From: Desertifilum tharense IPPAS B-1220
GTDB taxonomy: Bacteria > Cyanobacteriota > Cyanobacteriia > Cyanobacteriales > Desertifilaceae
Reading direction: 5' to 3'
Length of the DNA: 64,000 nucleotides
Assembly (NCBI RefSeq): GCF_001746915.1
Contig: NZ_MJGC01000038.1
Location: 1-64,000, forward strand
Shown here: positions 10,372 through 20,125 of the stretch, in pieces
Layout: every line of letters begins with the position of its first letter
Position numbering within the stretch: the first letter of the stretch is position 1
The notes under the pieces: generated by a model
The model's input: only the letters and a program-made list of their open reading frames with translations
Database searches by the model: none
What the model was told of the DNA's origin: nothing
Translations under genes and position numbers: made by a program

Positions 10372-10475
10372 ACTCGCGCCCTGCCTGCGAGGGCTAGCTC
10401 AATAGGGGTAGATTTGCAATCCACACCTCTCAATCCATTGCTATCGTATTCGACAAACGCAGTTTTTGCCGAATT

Positions 10476-11585
10476 TTAGAGCGCAGAGCCAATTAAGGGT
10501 GCATGAGTTAACTCTTTGAGACCCACCGAGGATAGTAATTCCGCCCAATGCTTCATTAAAGTCGCATCAGTGGGTTGAGTGGCGTGTAACTCAACCAGCG
10601 CAGCAGCGCAATCATACCAAATGCCGTTTTTACCTAAAGCGGTCGCGAGCTTCAACAAATCCTCCTCTTGGAGAGCGCTTGCGAGTGCAGCATCTGGCTC
10701 AACGCGCTGTACCCAACCATCCACATAGGGGGTACTCGGACTCAGTTGTCCATCCAGTTTCAGGGCAAACAACCATTGATAGTTTTTACCAACGGCTAGC
10801 ACAGGGGCGTCTTGGGGTAACTGAATGGCAATTGTTCCGCTTTTTCCGCCTACAGCCAGGGTCATTTGGTAGATCATATTTCCCTGCTCGTCCTTCAGGC
10901 TAAATACGGCTTCTTCTGCATTAGAGCCAGGAATGTAGACCAGGAAGGTCGGACGCTCTAGGATCGTTTTGCCGTAGAAACTGTCAGGAAGCAGAGCAAT
11001 TAAAGCTTTAGGGCCATCTGCTCTAACGGCTGAAGGATTCAAGTAGTACGTGCCAACGCGGGAAGAACCACCCGATGCTCGTTGGGGAGCGCTGTTATCA
11101 GTAGGGGGCGTAAACAGGTTATTACGCGATGCGCCGCCCGCCGCCTGATTGGGTGCGCCGTTATCGGTAGGGGGCGTAAACAGGTTCCGGGATGCGCCGC
11201 CCGTCGCCTGATTGGGTGCGCCGTTATCGGTCGGGGGGGCGAACAGGTTGCGGGATGCGCCGCCCGTCGCCTGATTGGGAGCGCCGTTATCGGTAGGGGG
11301 GGTAAACAGGTTCCGGGATGCACCGCCCGTCGCCTGACTGGGTGCGCTGTTATCGCTAGGAGGCGTAAACAGATTGCCCCGCGATGCGCCGCCCGTTGCT
11401 TGACTGGGCGCGCGATTGGTAGGGGGAGGAACGAACAGATTGCCCCGCGATGCGCCGCCCGTCGCTTGACTGGGTGCGCGATTAGTGGGGGGTGGGGTGA
11501 AGGTGACAGCACTAGCACTCCAGTACGCACTGCTAGCAAGCAGGGCAAGGAGGCTGAATGAACCTGCCAAATAATGACGTTTCAT
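10476..11585 (-). CDS. Exported DUF928 protein with seven N-terminal PPTDN-APNQATGGASRNLF repeats
   Basis: 369 aa from the ATG at 11585, chosen because AGAGG lies just upstream and a signal peptide follows at once (MKRHYLAGSF..., cleavage probably after SASA near 26). Seven copies of a 19-22-residue repeat rich in Pro, Thr, Asn, Ala and Gly follow. The DUF928 domain, about 180 residues of beta-rich sequence and then helices, fills the C-terminal half (ALIALLPDSFYGKTILERPTFLVYIP onset). DUF928 has no known biochemical role; it is commonly found beside CHAT and haemagglutinin genes in cyanobacteria. The repeat region looks like a flexible, envelope- or surface-exposed spacer. It lies 195 bp after the CHAT protease gene on the same strand. 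Confidence 0.85.
   Translation of the reverse strand: MKRHYLAGSFSLLALLASSAYWSASAVTFTPPPTNRAPSQATGGASRGNLFVPPPTNRAPSQATGGASRGNLFTPPSDNSAPSQATGGASRNLFTPPTDNGAPNQATGGASRNLFAPPTDNGAPNQATGGASRNLFTPPTDNGAPNQAAGGASRNNLFTPPTDNSAPQRASGGSSRVGTYYLNPSAVRADGPKALIALLPDSFYGKTILERPTFLVYIPGSNAEEAVFSLKDEQGNMIYQMTLAVGGKSGTIAIQLPQDAPVLAVGKNYQWLFALKLDGQLSPSTPYVDGWVQRVEPDAALASALQEEDLLKLATALGKNGIWYDCAAALVELHATQPTDATLMKHWAELLSSVGLKELTHAPLIGSAL
11058..11501 (-). repeat. Seven in-frame tandem repeats of about 63-66 bp
   Basis: Within the DUF928 gene, seven units of the type FTPP-TDN-APNQATGGASRN(N)L repeat with almost identical DNA. Unit lengths are 22, 22, 21, 21, 21, 22 and 19 codons. Copies 1-2 (TNRAPSQ), 3 (SDNSAPSQ) and 4-6 (TDNGAPNQ) form subtypes, which suggests stepwise unit duplication. 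The GC-rich units also create long spurious open frames on both strands. Confidence 0.9.
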
Positions 11586-11780
11586 GATGGGTTTACCTCT
11601 GGATATCAAAACGCAAGTGCAAGCACGCTTGCATCGTGCGCTCGTCATCGATGCTAAATCAACCCGCCGAATCACCAATCGTTTTAGGGAACATCAAACC
11701 ACACACGCTTCGTATTTTAGCGGAATTTACCAGGGAAAGTAACGAATATTACTTCGTTCAACTTCAGTGTTTTTGCGGAT

Positions 11781-14333
11781 TTACGCCCAATTTCCAACCA
11801 AAACAAACCCCGACCAAAAGAAAGGATCGCGGAAGTCGGTTTGGCGAATCAGGTGAATTTGAGCTTGGCGCAAAGCTTCGGCCTTTGTTTGATTGGGCTG
11901 TCGCAATTGGTCATAGAACCGAGTCATCAATAGGGCGGCGGCTCGATCTTTGACCGGCCAAAGCGTCGCTAGGGTTGAGCGGGCCCCTGATTTAACCGCT
12001 AACCCAGCGAGTCCTAGAACTGCGCGATCGTCTCCGGCGGCAGTATCGCAAGCACTGAGTACCAATAACTCAATGGCTTGGGATGGGTCTCCCCCCCGAT
12101 TTTCTAGCAGTTCGGACAGCTCTCTAACGCTCACTTGCCCGTCCCAAGTGAGCAAGAATGTATCTTCAATGCGGGAGCTAAATTGCCCGTGCGTGGCGAG
12201 GTGAACGATACTGGCACGCTTCGATTGCAATCGCTCGGCGAGGGCCCTGTTGGTAAAGGCTTGATTCAGTAAAAGTGCGGAGGGCAGAGCCTTAGAGATT
12301 TCTTTGACTTCTGCTTCGACTTCTGGGAGGGCGCTAAAACCGCTGCGCGACTCGCTAATCCCGCCAATAATAGCCGAGAAGTTATCGCGCGATCGCCCTG
12401 CCATGACCTGCAAGCCGGGAGAGAGGGCTACGGCATATTTTTCAATCAGATAGCGCTGACCATCGTAGAGGGCCGCCATTGGGATATTCCGCAAGCGACC
12501 ATCGAGAACAAAGACTAGGGTTTGCGTATCTCTTAGGAGGCGATCGCGTTCGGCGGGGCGAATCAACCAATCGTAAACCTTTTGAGAGAGGCGATCGCGC
12601 TCTTGACCGTCCGAAACCGGGTTCAACGCCGCCAACAAGTTGTTGAGGGTTTGTTCTACTTCCCCCGGAGCTGTATCCGTGACATAGTAACGGAGCGGTT
12701 TTCCAGCTTGGGAGAAGATTGTTGCTAGCCGATTGGGAAGGATAATGGGATAAACGATGGTTGCGTTGGGATCGACTCGATCGATTTGTTGGGCTTTGTC
12801 CAAACAAGCTTCTCGGAAGAAGTTATCGAGTTCGGCAATTTGCAGCGCCTCGATGAGTTCGCGGGCTTCGGCTAGTGACGCTTGAGAGGGTTGTTGGTCA
12901 AGCAGTAAATCAACTAGTTCTCGATAGACGGGTTCTACGCTTTCCCGGAAGGAAAATTGAACTTCCGGGTTAATGGCGACTAAATCCCCCCGCATGGCTT
13001 TGAGCGCATTCACCGCTTCGCTATAAGCGGCGATCGCGTCTTGTTTTTTGCCCTGCTGTCGATACAACTGACCTAACTGCCAAGCTGATTGAGCAATAAT
13101 GTCGTCAGCCTGGAGGTGACGCGCCAGTTCTAAAGATTTTTGCGTTAAGGCTTGGGCTTCAGAACGTTGTTGCGTGCGACGGTAGAGTTGTCCCCACTGA
13201 TGGAGCGCGTAAGCTTGAGCCGATGTATCCTGAATCTGACGGGCAGACTGAACGGTGATTTCGAGCAGTTGCGATAGATCGCGCAAGGGCAAAATCGCCG
13301 CTGGATTGTCCAGCCGATTGAGGGCTGCTACAAAGTGGATTGCAGCATACAGCGAACTGTGACTGGGGGGAATTTCTTTAAAGGTTGCGAGCAGTTGGGG
13401 GGCAAGGGGTGCTGCTAATTCGAGCTTATCGTAATCGAGGAAGAGTTTAAATAAAGCTAAACGGGCTTGGGTGCGATCGCTGGCATTTAAAGCAACCTCT
13501 TCGGCTTGGGTGAGATACTCAAATGCACCATTGGGATCGGATAAACTGGCGGTGACTTGTCCCAGATTGAGCAACAGGGAACTCAACTGGGGTTTGGCAT
13601 CAATTTGGCGGGCGATCGCTAAACCTTGCTGTAAGGTCTGTTGACTTTGAGGCAAATCTCCGATGGATTGCAGGGCGATACCGAGCGATCGCAATCCGCT
13701 GAGTTTAATTTCATCATCGGGCAGAGCATTCAACATCTGGGCAAGGCTGTTTAACTGTTGTTTAGAACGCCGATAAAATCCCAAATGTTGTAAAGCTTGA
13801 GCCTGATTAATTTGAGTGCCGAGGCTGCCTGGAATATCCCCAGATTGTTCGTAAAATTTCTGGGCTTGTTGCCAGGTGGCTAAGGCAGTTTCTGCTTGCC
13901 CAGTTTGCAATTGCAAGTTGGCTTGAGTGTTCAGGACTTGCGCCTGCACAATGGCTTGGGGTTGGATGGTTGCTAACAGCTTTAGGCTTTGTTCGATGGA
14001 TCGTTGGGCTGCTGACCATTGCTGGAGTTCTTGTTGAGCCAAAGATAGGTAATTCCAACTTAGAGCTTCCTGTTGGCGATCGCCCTGAGCTTGAAATTGT
14101 TGAGCCGCTGTTTGCCAAGCCTCAATCGCTTCCGCAAAGCGCCCCGCTTGGTAGTGGTTGCGCCCTTGTTCTAGCCAATGATGGGCAGACGTTGTTGCCG
14201 AAAGCTGACTGACGGGAGTTGAAGTTGGGGTGGCCGCACGAACGGGCATAAAATGGGTGGCAAGCCACAGGCTCAACACTCCCAAACTGAGGCACAGCAA
14301 GCGGTATCGTTTAACTCGGCGAGGCATAGGCAA
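11781..14333 (-). CDS. Exported TPR-CHAT caspase-like protease
   Basis: 850 aa. A signal-peptide-like N-terminus (LLCLSLGVLSLWLATHF, cleavage probably near RAA at 34) precedes TPR-type helical repeats from about 50 to 470. A C-terminal CHAT (caspase HetF-associated with TPRs) peptidase domain spans about 560-850. The catalytic His is in HLATHGQF (about 710) and the Cys in LSACDTA (about 760); both are present, so the protease should be active. The export signal would place it in the periplasm or outside. It lies between the last TpsA gene (218-bp gap) and DUF928 on the same strand, so processing of TpsA proteins or of the envelope is a reasonable but unproven role. An alternative start is two codons in. 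Confidence 0.9.
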   Translation of the reverse strand: MPMPRRVKRYRLLCLSLGVLSLWLATHFMPVRAATPTSTPVSQLSATTSAHHWLEQGRNHYQAGRFAEAIEAWQTAAQQFQAQGDRQQEALSWNYLSLAQQELQQWSAAQRSIEQSLKLLATIQPQAIVQAQVLNTQANLQLQTGQAETALATWQQAQKFYEQSGDIPGSLGTQINQAQALQHLGFYRRSKQQLNSLAQMLNALPDDEIKLSGLRSLGIALQSIGDLPQSQQTLQQGLAIARQIDAKPQLSSLLLNLGQVTASLSDPNGAFEYLTQAEEVALNASDRTQARLALFKLFLDYDKLELAAPLAPQLLATFKEIPPSHSSLYAAIHFVAALNRLDNPAAILPLRDLSQLLEITVQSARQIQDTSAQAYALHQWGQLYRRTQQRSEAQALTQKSLELARHLQADDIIAQSAWQLGQLYRQQGKKQDAIAAYSEAVNALKAMRGDLVAINPEVQFSFRESVEPVYRELVDLLLDQQPSQASLAEARELIEALQIAELDNFFREACLDKAQQIDRVDPNATIVYPIILPNRLATIFSQAGKPLRYYVTDTAPGEVEQTLNNLLAALNPVSDGQERDRLSQKVYDWLIRPAERDRLLRDTQTLVFVLDGRLRNIPMAALYDGQRYLIEKYAVALSPGLQVMAGRSRDNFSAIIGGISESRSGFSALPEVEAEVKEISKALPSALLLNQAFTNRALAERLQSKRASIVHLATHGQFSSRIEDTFLLTWDGQVSVRELSELLENRGGDPSQAIELLVLSACDTAAGDDRAVLGLAGLAVKSGARSTLATLWPVKDRAAALLMTRFYDQLRQPNQTKAEALRQAQIHLIRQTDFRDPFFWSGFVLVGNWA

Positions 14334-14551
14334 TCCATAGGAAAGGATACAAATAGCAAAAGCTATCCGCCGTTTTCAGCGAACTGTTGCAAAATCTGTA
14401 GCAAAAGTAACTAAATAGGTCTGAGTTACCCTTTAAAGGCAGTCAGTGGCGGCTCAAAAGAGCTAGAACAGATTTTCCACTCTTTTCTTAGAATATACGA
14501 GAGTTTAGCTAGAAAATATGTGATTTTGATGATCCCACTCCCCCCTAGCCT

Positions 14552-17083
14552 TTAAAGTTCTGGCGATCGCTCTGAGGGGATTTCGTGAAGATTGGATGAA
14601 GTTTGAGGAACAGCATCCTTCAGACAAGAAAGGCTCGATCCGCGAGTCGAGCTAGTGGTTCCCACCAACTCAATACTGCCTTGGGGATTGCGATACCAGC
14701 CCACGGCTTCCACAAGAGACTCTGGAGCAGAAGGCGATTGAGCCAAGGGAGCGCGATCGCTCGATAAAGTTCGCACATCCACCCAAGCGCGATCGAGAAT
14801 TACGCGCTGTGAGGGGTTTTCCGGCACGCCACCGCGCCCAGTGGCCACAAATCGATTATTGCGAGTATCCGCACAACCCACAACAATCTGCTGAGTGGGA
14901 TCGACGGGATTGGCTGGCAATTCTACCAAACCCGCACTCGGTTCAACATCTAGCGTATTGATGCGAACCGTCCCGCTGACGCCAAATTCCGAACTCGCAG
15001 TAATATCATTACCGGGCGTAGGGCGATCGCGAAATTGTAACCCTAAAATCCCTTGGGCTGTAACTTGAATATTGCCGCCATTTCCCTGAATAGCATTTGC
15101 TGTAATATCGCTATTTTCCCACCCTAAAATCACCGGGCTTTCAATCGTAATATTCCCGCCATCACCTGCGCCGCCAGCTTCCACAGAAATTCGGCTATTG
15201 TTTCGCATTTGCAGGCGTTCTTGAACGCTCAACAGTAAATTTCCGCCATTGCCCGATTGCGTTTCTGCCGTAATCGCCCCGCCATTGTTCAAGATAATCG
15301 TATTAGCATGTACCTCAAAATTCCCAGCATTTCCCGTGCCATCATTTTTCACCCCCACTTCGGCTCGATCGAGAACGCGCAGTTGCGGCGCGATCAAACT
15401 TACCCCTCCCGCGTCGCCTGTCGGAACGTCCGGAAGCCGATAGGCAGCCCGCGAAATCGGATCGAGAATGAGAGCGTTAGAACCCAAACCGCTACTCAGA
15501 AAACTACCAGGAGCCACTCCGCTCACCTCAATCCATTCGGAAGCCCGAATAGTGAGATTTCCGGCATTGGCTACCCCACCCGTTGAAGAACTGACTAAGC
15601 TGCCTTCGCGAACAGCTAGTTTTGCCGTCGTAATATCGAGATTGCCAGCATTCCCCCAACCAATCGTTGAAGTAGATAACGAGCTTGGCAACAAGGAAAG
15701 GCTATTAACTCCAGAGACTTCAATCGAGTCTGAGACATTAATTTGGACATCGCCGCCATCGCCCAATCCAAAAACCGATGAGCCAATCGTACCGCCATTT
15801 AGCACTTGGAGTTGTTGGGCAGAAACCGTTACATGACCCGATTCTCCCGCACCGGATGAGACCGTTGCAATACTCGTTGCGAGGGTGAACACCGCAGAAG
15901 GAGTCCCATTGACAAAAAGAGACTCAGAAACCCGTAGGCTGAGATTGCCTCCTACCCCAGAACCATCAGTTTGAGTGGCAATTTGCCCGCCATCTTCTAC
16001 AATTGCCTGTCGAGCCGAGATTGTCACATCGCCGCCTTTGCCCTCTGTGGCGGTATTGGTAACGATGCGGCTACCGTTGGTTCTCGTGCGGTTGGTTCCA
16101 CTCAAACTCAGCAATTCGGTTGCATTTACGCTCAGGCGATCGCCTTCCAAGGAGCCTCGATTGGCAATGAGGAGGGTTGAGCCTTCTGCGATCTGAATAT
16201 TTCTCCCCTGAAGATTAATTGTTGTTCCACCGATTCCCACACCGATGATTTGCGACTGTTGAGTCAGTTGAATGTCGTTAAACGCCTCAACCTGAGAATA
16301 ATCAAAGTTTAAGGTTGGGGAAAAAGAGACAGTCCCCGATTGAACGCTACCCAGTTCAATCGAGCCATTGAGGCTATTCACATTACCGCTAACTAGCGTA
16401 ATCCCATTGCCTAGCAAAGCGAGCGTATTTCCCGGACTCACCTGTAAGCCGGATAGACTCTCTAGTTGACTAGGAATGGGACTGGGTGCGGCATCATCCT
16501 GGACAGCGATCGCGCCCGCGTTTGAGCCAAATTGCAGCCCGATGGGCGTGTTTAGGGTTAAGAGCGGCGACAAGGGGGTTGTATCTGCTCGGAAGCTCCC
16601 CCCCTCAGCAAACTGAATTTGATGGGCTGTTGTCCCCACAAACGAGCCGCCAAGGTTCAATTGAGCGTTTGGCCCAAATACGATTCCGTTGGGATTGAGT
16701 AAAAACAGGCTGACAGGTTGGTTGCCATTGCTCGTTTGAATTAAGCCATCAATGCGAGAAAAGCTTCCTCCCGTGACTCGGCTAAAGATTGTGGAGATAT
16801 TGGGAGTATTGACTAAATCAAAGGTGGCAGCCCCCCCAGTGGGAACCGAAAATTGCTGAAAGCTATGAAACAGATTGTTTCCGGCGGATGTGCCGTTGAG
16901 GATGGTAAAGCGATCGCCGTTTGGGATAACCGTCGTATTCAGGCTACCATCGGGAGTAATTTGAGCGATCGCTATTCCTGGACAATGGCAAAACCATCCC
17001 AGTGGCAAAATGAGGCAGCTACCGATTGGTTTCAACAACCTGGCCATTCCCGAAGGAATCGCTGCACGAGGTGCGTTTTTCAT
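14552..17083 (-). CDS. TpsA exoprotein, haemagglutination-activity domain (copy 5, divergent, type B leader)
   Basis: 843 aa; the last and most divergent of five tandem TpsA genes. The signal peptide ends at CPGIAIAQ, followed by the TPS secretion domain (about 45-170) with NGDRFTILNGTSAGNNLFHSF and the diagnostic LLNPNGIVFGP. The passenger has Gly-Asn-rich turns (GNAGNLTI, GNGGNIQV) typical of a right-handed beta-helix. A conserved cyanobacterial C-terminal block follows (DPTQQIVVGC...RFVATGRGGVPENP), and a second Cys lies near the end (SLSCLKDA). It should cross the outer membrane through the TpsB encoded upstream and stay on the surface or be released. The passenger differs clearly from the four other copies, so it may bind something else. 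Adhesion is the known role of the family; the ligand is unknown. Confidence 0.9.
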   Translation of the reverse strand: MKNAPRAAIPSGMARLLKPIGSCLILPLGWFCHCPGIAIAQITPDGSLNTTVIPNGDRFTILNGTSAGNNLFHSFQQFSVPTGGAATFDLVNTPNISTIFSRVTGGSFSRIDGLIQTSNGNQPVSLFLLNPNGIVFGPNAQLNLGGSFVGTTAHQIQFAEGGSFRADTTPLSPLLTLNTPIGLQFGSNAGAIAVQDDAAPSPIPSQLESLSGLQVSPGNTLALLGNGITLVSGNVNSLNGSIELGSVQSGTVSFSPTLNFDYSQVEAFNDIQLTQQSQIIGVGIGGTTINLQGRNIQIAEGSTLLIANRGSLEGDRLSVNATELLSLSGTNRTRTNGSRIVTNTATEGKGGDVTISARQAIVEDGGQIATQTDGSGVGGNLSLRVSESLFVNGTPSAVFTLATSIATVSSGAGESGHVTVSAQQLQVLNGGTIGSSVFGLGDGGDVQINVSDSIEVSGVNSLSLLPSSLSTSTIGWGNAGNLDITTAKLAVREGSLVSSSTGGVANAGNLTIRASEWIEVSGVAPGSFLSSGLGSNALILDPISRAAYRLPDVPTGDAGGVSLIAPQLRVLDRAEVGVKNDGTGNAGNFEVHANTIILNNGGAITAETQSGNGGNLLLSVQERLQMRNNSRISVEAGGAGDGGNITIESPVILGWENSDITANAIQGNGGNIQVTAQGILGLQFRDRPTPGNDITASSEFGVSGTVRINTLDVEPSAGLVELPANPVDPTQQIVVGCADTRNNRFVATGRGGVPENPSQRVILDRAWVDVRTLSSDRAPLAQSPSAPESLVEAVGWYRNPQGSIELVGTTSSTRGSSLSCLKDAVPQTSSNLHEIPSERSPEL

Positions 17084-17181
17084 GCTTTTTCCTAGTTCCC
17101 GATTGGATTCAAATTTGACGGCTTTCCTGTAAGCCCTAGTTTATTTCAGGGCAAAAATAAAGCAGCGATCGCCAACAATCT

Positions 17182-19926
17182 TTACCTAAAATTAACGAAA
17201 GTCCCGCGACAATTACTGGGCGAACGAGCAGCCAAAGCGCGATCGTTCGGTGCTTGAGCAATCAGTTCGGGTTGACCTTTAGCATTGCGCGTCCAACCCA
17301 TCGCTTCAACAAATGGGGGTTGGCTTGCTGGAGGAGTTTGAACCCTTGATAAAGATGGATTGCTGGATAAATTCCGCACATCTTGCCAAGGGCGATCGTG
17401 ACTCACCTGTTGCATCGGATTTTCCGGCACGCCACCGCGTCCAGTTGCCACAAAGCGGCTGCCTTGAGTCTCCCCACACCCCACCGCAATTTGCTGAGTG
17501 GGATCGTTCACATTGCTAGGTAATGCCACTAAGCCCGAACTGGGATCGACATCGAGCGTATTGATTTGTACCGTACCGCTCAGTCCGAATTGAGAACTCG
17601 CGGTAATATCGCTTTCATCGGTAAGGCGATCGCGATTTTGCAGTCCTAATAAACTTTGAGTGGCAATCTGGATATTCCCGCCACTCCCACGCACGGCATT
17701 AGCAACAATATCACTATTTTCTTCTCTGACTGCGACAACGCTAGCCGATTCAATCTCAATATTGCCACCCGTAGAATCTTCTCCAGCATTAGTCGTGATT
17801 TGGCTCCCGCGACGCAACACCACTGCATCGGCTCCTCGGATGCGAATATTACCTTGACTGCCACCATTGACTTCGGCTTGCAGGCTAGCCTGATTGTCCA
17901 GAAACACTTCGCGGGCGTTTAAAGTTAAGTTTCCGGCGTTTCCTGTGGCTGAATTGCTGACGCTGATAACCGCTCCATCACGGACTCTCACTGTATCAGC
18001 AGCAATCCGAACCGAACCCGCATCAAAATTAGTAGTTGAAGAAGCCGAGATACTAGAAGGAAGAGTTTGTTGTTCCCCCTCCACAAGCAGTTGAGAACTC
18101 CCCTGCACCTCAAGACGATTCACCCGCAGATTAACGCTACCCGCATCGCCTTCGCCATCTGTCGAAGAAATAATTTGACCGCCATTAAACACCCGCAAGC
18201 GTTCGGCAACCAGGTTGATACTGCCCCCTTGTCCCTTAGCATCCTCGCCGAGGGCAACGGTAATCCCGCTAAGAGTTTGGCTAAAACTATCAATAATCGG
18301 ATCGCTCACCGCCACCTCAGTCGCGAGAATCCGAATATTACCCGCCGTGCCACTCCCCGATAAGGCGCTGGAAACCGCCCCCCCGTCGGAGATGGACAGC
18401 CGCCCGGTTTCAATGGAAATATTGCCCGCTCGTCCTTCGGCAAAGGGTTGAATGGCACTAATGACAGCGCTGGTGAAATTTAGAGGCGTGCGGCCGGAAA
18501 TCTCGACGCTTTCAGTCGCTCGAATGGAGATATCCCCTGAGATGCCCGTTGTGACAGATACCGGAAAACCGGGGAAGCTAAAACCTAAAACATCGGTACT
18601 AATGCGGCCTCCATCTTGCACGCGTACCCGTTGGGCGTCAATGGAGATCGTGCCGCTAACATTATCAGTACCGACCATGAGTAAAGTTGTAATAGCACTT
18701 GGACCGGCAAACTCAGCAGTAAAGGGGTTAGCTCCACTAACTTCTATATCCGAGGCTCGCACGATAATATCGCCCGTTCTAGAATTGCTCGTCTCAGTGG
18801 GTTCAAAGGTAATGGGGTCAAAACTTGCGTTCACCGCAGACTGAATCCACGCCCCATTTGTAATCCGCAATCGCTCGGTTTCCACGATGATATCTCCGGC
18901 GATCGCGCTTTCTCCAAAGACACTGGTATAAAATCCGGGGCTGGAATATTGCAGCGGGCTAGAAACGCCCAACAGGTCAACAAATTCAGTGGTTCTGACG
19001 GTGATGCTTTCTCCTTGACCAAATGAACCTATGGCTGTAGCAATTCCCGAACCCTCTTGTAGAGTTAATCCGCGTCCCCGAATCTCAATTTCGCCCCCAG
19101 TCGCGCTGGAAGCAACAGCATCAAGCCCAGCCACGGTATTGAGGTACGAAGATTGCCGCATCGTAATTAACCCCCATTCTGCCGAAGGGCTAGCCGTCGT
19201 GAGTTGCCATCCATCTCGCTCCTCTAAACCCACTTCTGCATTCCGCAGCGCCCATAACTGCACATGTCCGTTGGGTACTGATAGAGTGCTGTTATCAAAA
19301 TTGATGTCGTTCCCTACTAAAGCAACGGCATTCGCTTGAAAGACTTGGGGAAAACGAAAGAAGAAGTTATCAGCGGGGGTGCCATTCAGTTGAATGTTGC
19401 CAGCATTGGCTCCCAGTTGCAATCCAACCGGAACGCTAATGGTTAATAATGGGGGGGCTGCTGTCGGATTAGTCTGCCATTGCACGCCATCGGCAAACAG
19501 GACTCCTTCGGCTGTTGTCGCCACAAACGAGCCGCTGAGGTTGACGCTAGCATTGGGGCCAAACAGGATACCGTTGGGATTGAGTAAAAATAGGCTAACG
19601 GGTTGGGTGTGGTTGCGGGTTTCAATTAAGCCATCAATCTGAGAGACATTGCCCCCCGTGACTCGGCTAAAAATTGTGGAGATATTAGGAGTATTGACTA
19701 AATCAAAGGTGGCCGCCCCTCCAGTGGGGACAGAAAATTGCTGAAAGCTATGAAACAGGTTATTCCCGGCGGATGTCCCGTTGAGGATGGTAAAGCGATC
19801 GCCGTTTGGGATAACCGTTGTATTCAGGCTACTATCGGGGATAATTTGGGCTTGAGCGATACCACTGGTCAGTAACAATGCTCCTAAAGGGAGTATCCTC
19901 TGGGCAAATTGGGCACTCGTTCTCAT
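17182..19926 (-). CDS. TpsA exoprotein, haemagglutination-activity domain (copy 4, type A leader)
   Basis: 914 aa with a signal peptide (MRTSAQFAQRILPLGALLL..., cleavage after AQA). The TPS domain has LLNPNGILFGP near residue 120, then a long beta-helix passenger and the shared C-terminal block with GC...RFVATGRGGVPENP. A terminal Cys sits near the last ten residues (NCRGTFVNFR). The leader DNA upstream of the ATG matches that of copies 1 and 2. The N-terminal 240 and C-terminal 300 residues are nearly the same as in copies 1-3, while the middle (about 280-560) varies. It is 98 bp from copy 5. Export partner: the TpsB at 28.7-30.5 kb. Confidence 0.9.
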   Translation of the reverse strand: MRTSAQFAQRILPLGALLLTSGIAQAQIIPDSSLNTTVIPNGDRFTILNGTSAGNNLFHSFQQFSVPTGGAATFDLVNTPNISTIFSRVTGGNVSQIDGLIETRNHTQPVSLFLLNPNGILFGPNASVNLSGSFVATTAEGVLFADGVQWQTNPTAAPPLLTISVPVGLQLGANAGNIQLNGTPADNFFFRFPQVFQANAVALVGNDINFDNSTLSVPNGHVQLWALRNAEVGLEERDGWQLTTASPSAEWGLITMRQSSYLNTVAGLDAVASSATGGEIEIRGRGLTLQEGSGIATAIGSFGQGESITVRTTEFVDLLGVSSPLQYSSPGFYTSVFGESAIAGDIIVETERLRITNGAWIQSAVNASFDPITFEPTETSNSRTGDIIVRASDIEVSGANPFTAEFAGPSAITTLLMVGTDNVSGTISIDAQRVRVQDGGRISTDVLGFSFPGFPVSVTTGISGDISIRATESVEISGRTPLNFTSAVISAIQPFAEGRAGNISIETGRLSISDGGAVSSALSGSGTAGNIRILATEVAVSDPIIDSFSQTLSGITVALGEDAKGQGGSINLVAERLRVFNGGQIISSTDGEGDAGSVNLRVNRLEVQGSSQLLVEGEQQTLPSSISASSTTNFDAGSVRIAADTVRVRDGAVISVSNSATGNAGNLTLNAREVFLDNQASLQAEVNGGSQGNIRIRGADAVVLRRGSQITTNAGEDSTGGNIEIESASVVAVREENSDIVANAVRGSGGNIQIATQSLLGLQNRDRLTDESDITASSQFGLSGTVQINTLDVDPSSGLVALPSNVNDPTQQIAVGCGETQGSRFVATGRGGVPENPMQQVSHDRPWQDVRNLSSNPSLSRVQTPPASQPPFVEAMGWTRNAKGQPELIAQAPNDRALAARSPSNCRGTFVNFR

Positions 19927-20125
19927 GGCAACATCCTGGGGTATGAGGTTAAGGAACTAGCTTAGGAAACAAAAATGAGGTTTTGGCGATCCCCGACCAA
20001 TCGCACTTGAACGCGACCAGGGGTTAAAGTTGGATGGGTAGAGCAATCGGGTTAAAGTGCAACCAACCCCCCGCAAGCTCTAATGTATTGCAAGGCACTC
20101 CCAAAGCAGCGATCGCCAGCAATCT

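Noticed and set aside
11082..11561. Long plus-strand frame (about 159 codons) opposite the DUF928 gene
   Set aside because: It is a by-product of the GC-rich tandem repeat read on the other strand; the product has no motif and the DUF928 frame has a signal peptide, ribosome-binding site and conserved domain.
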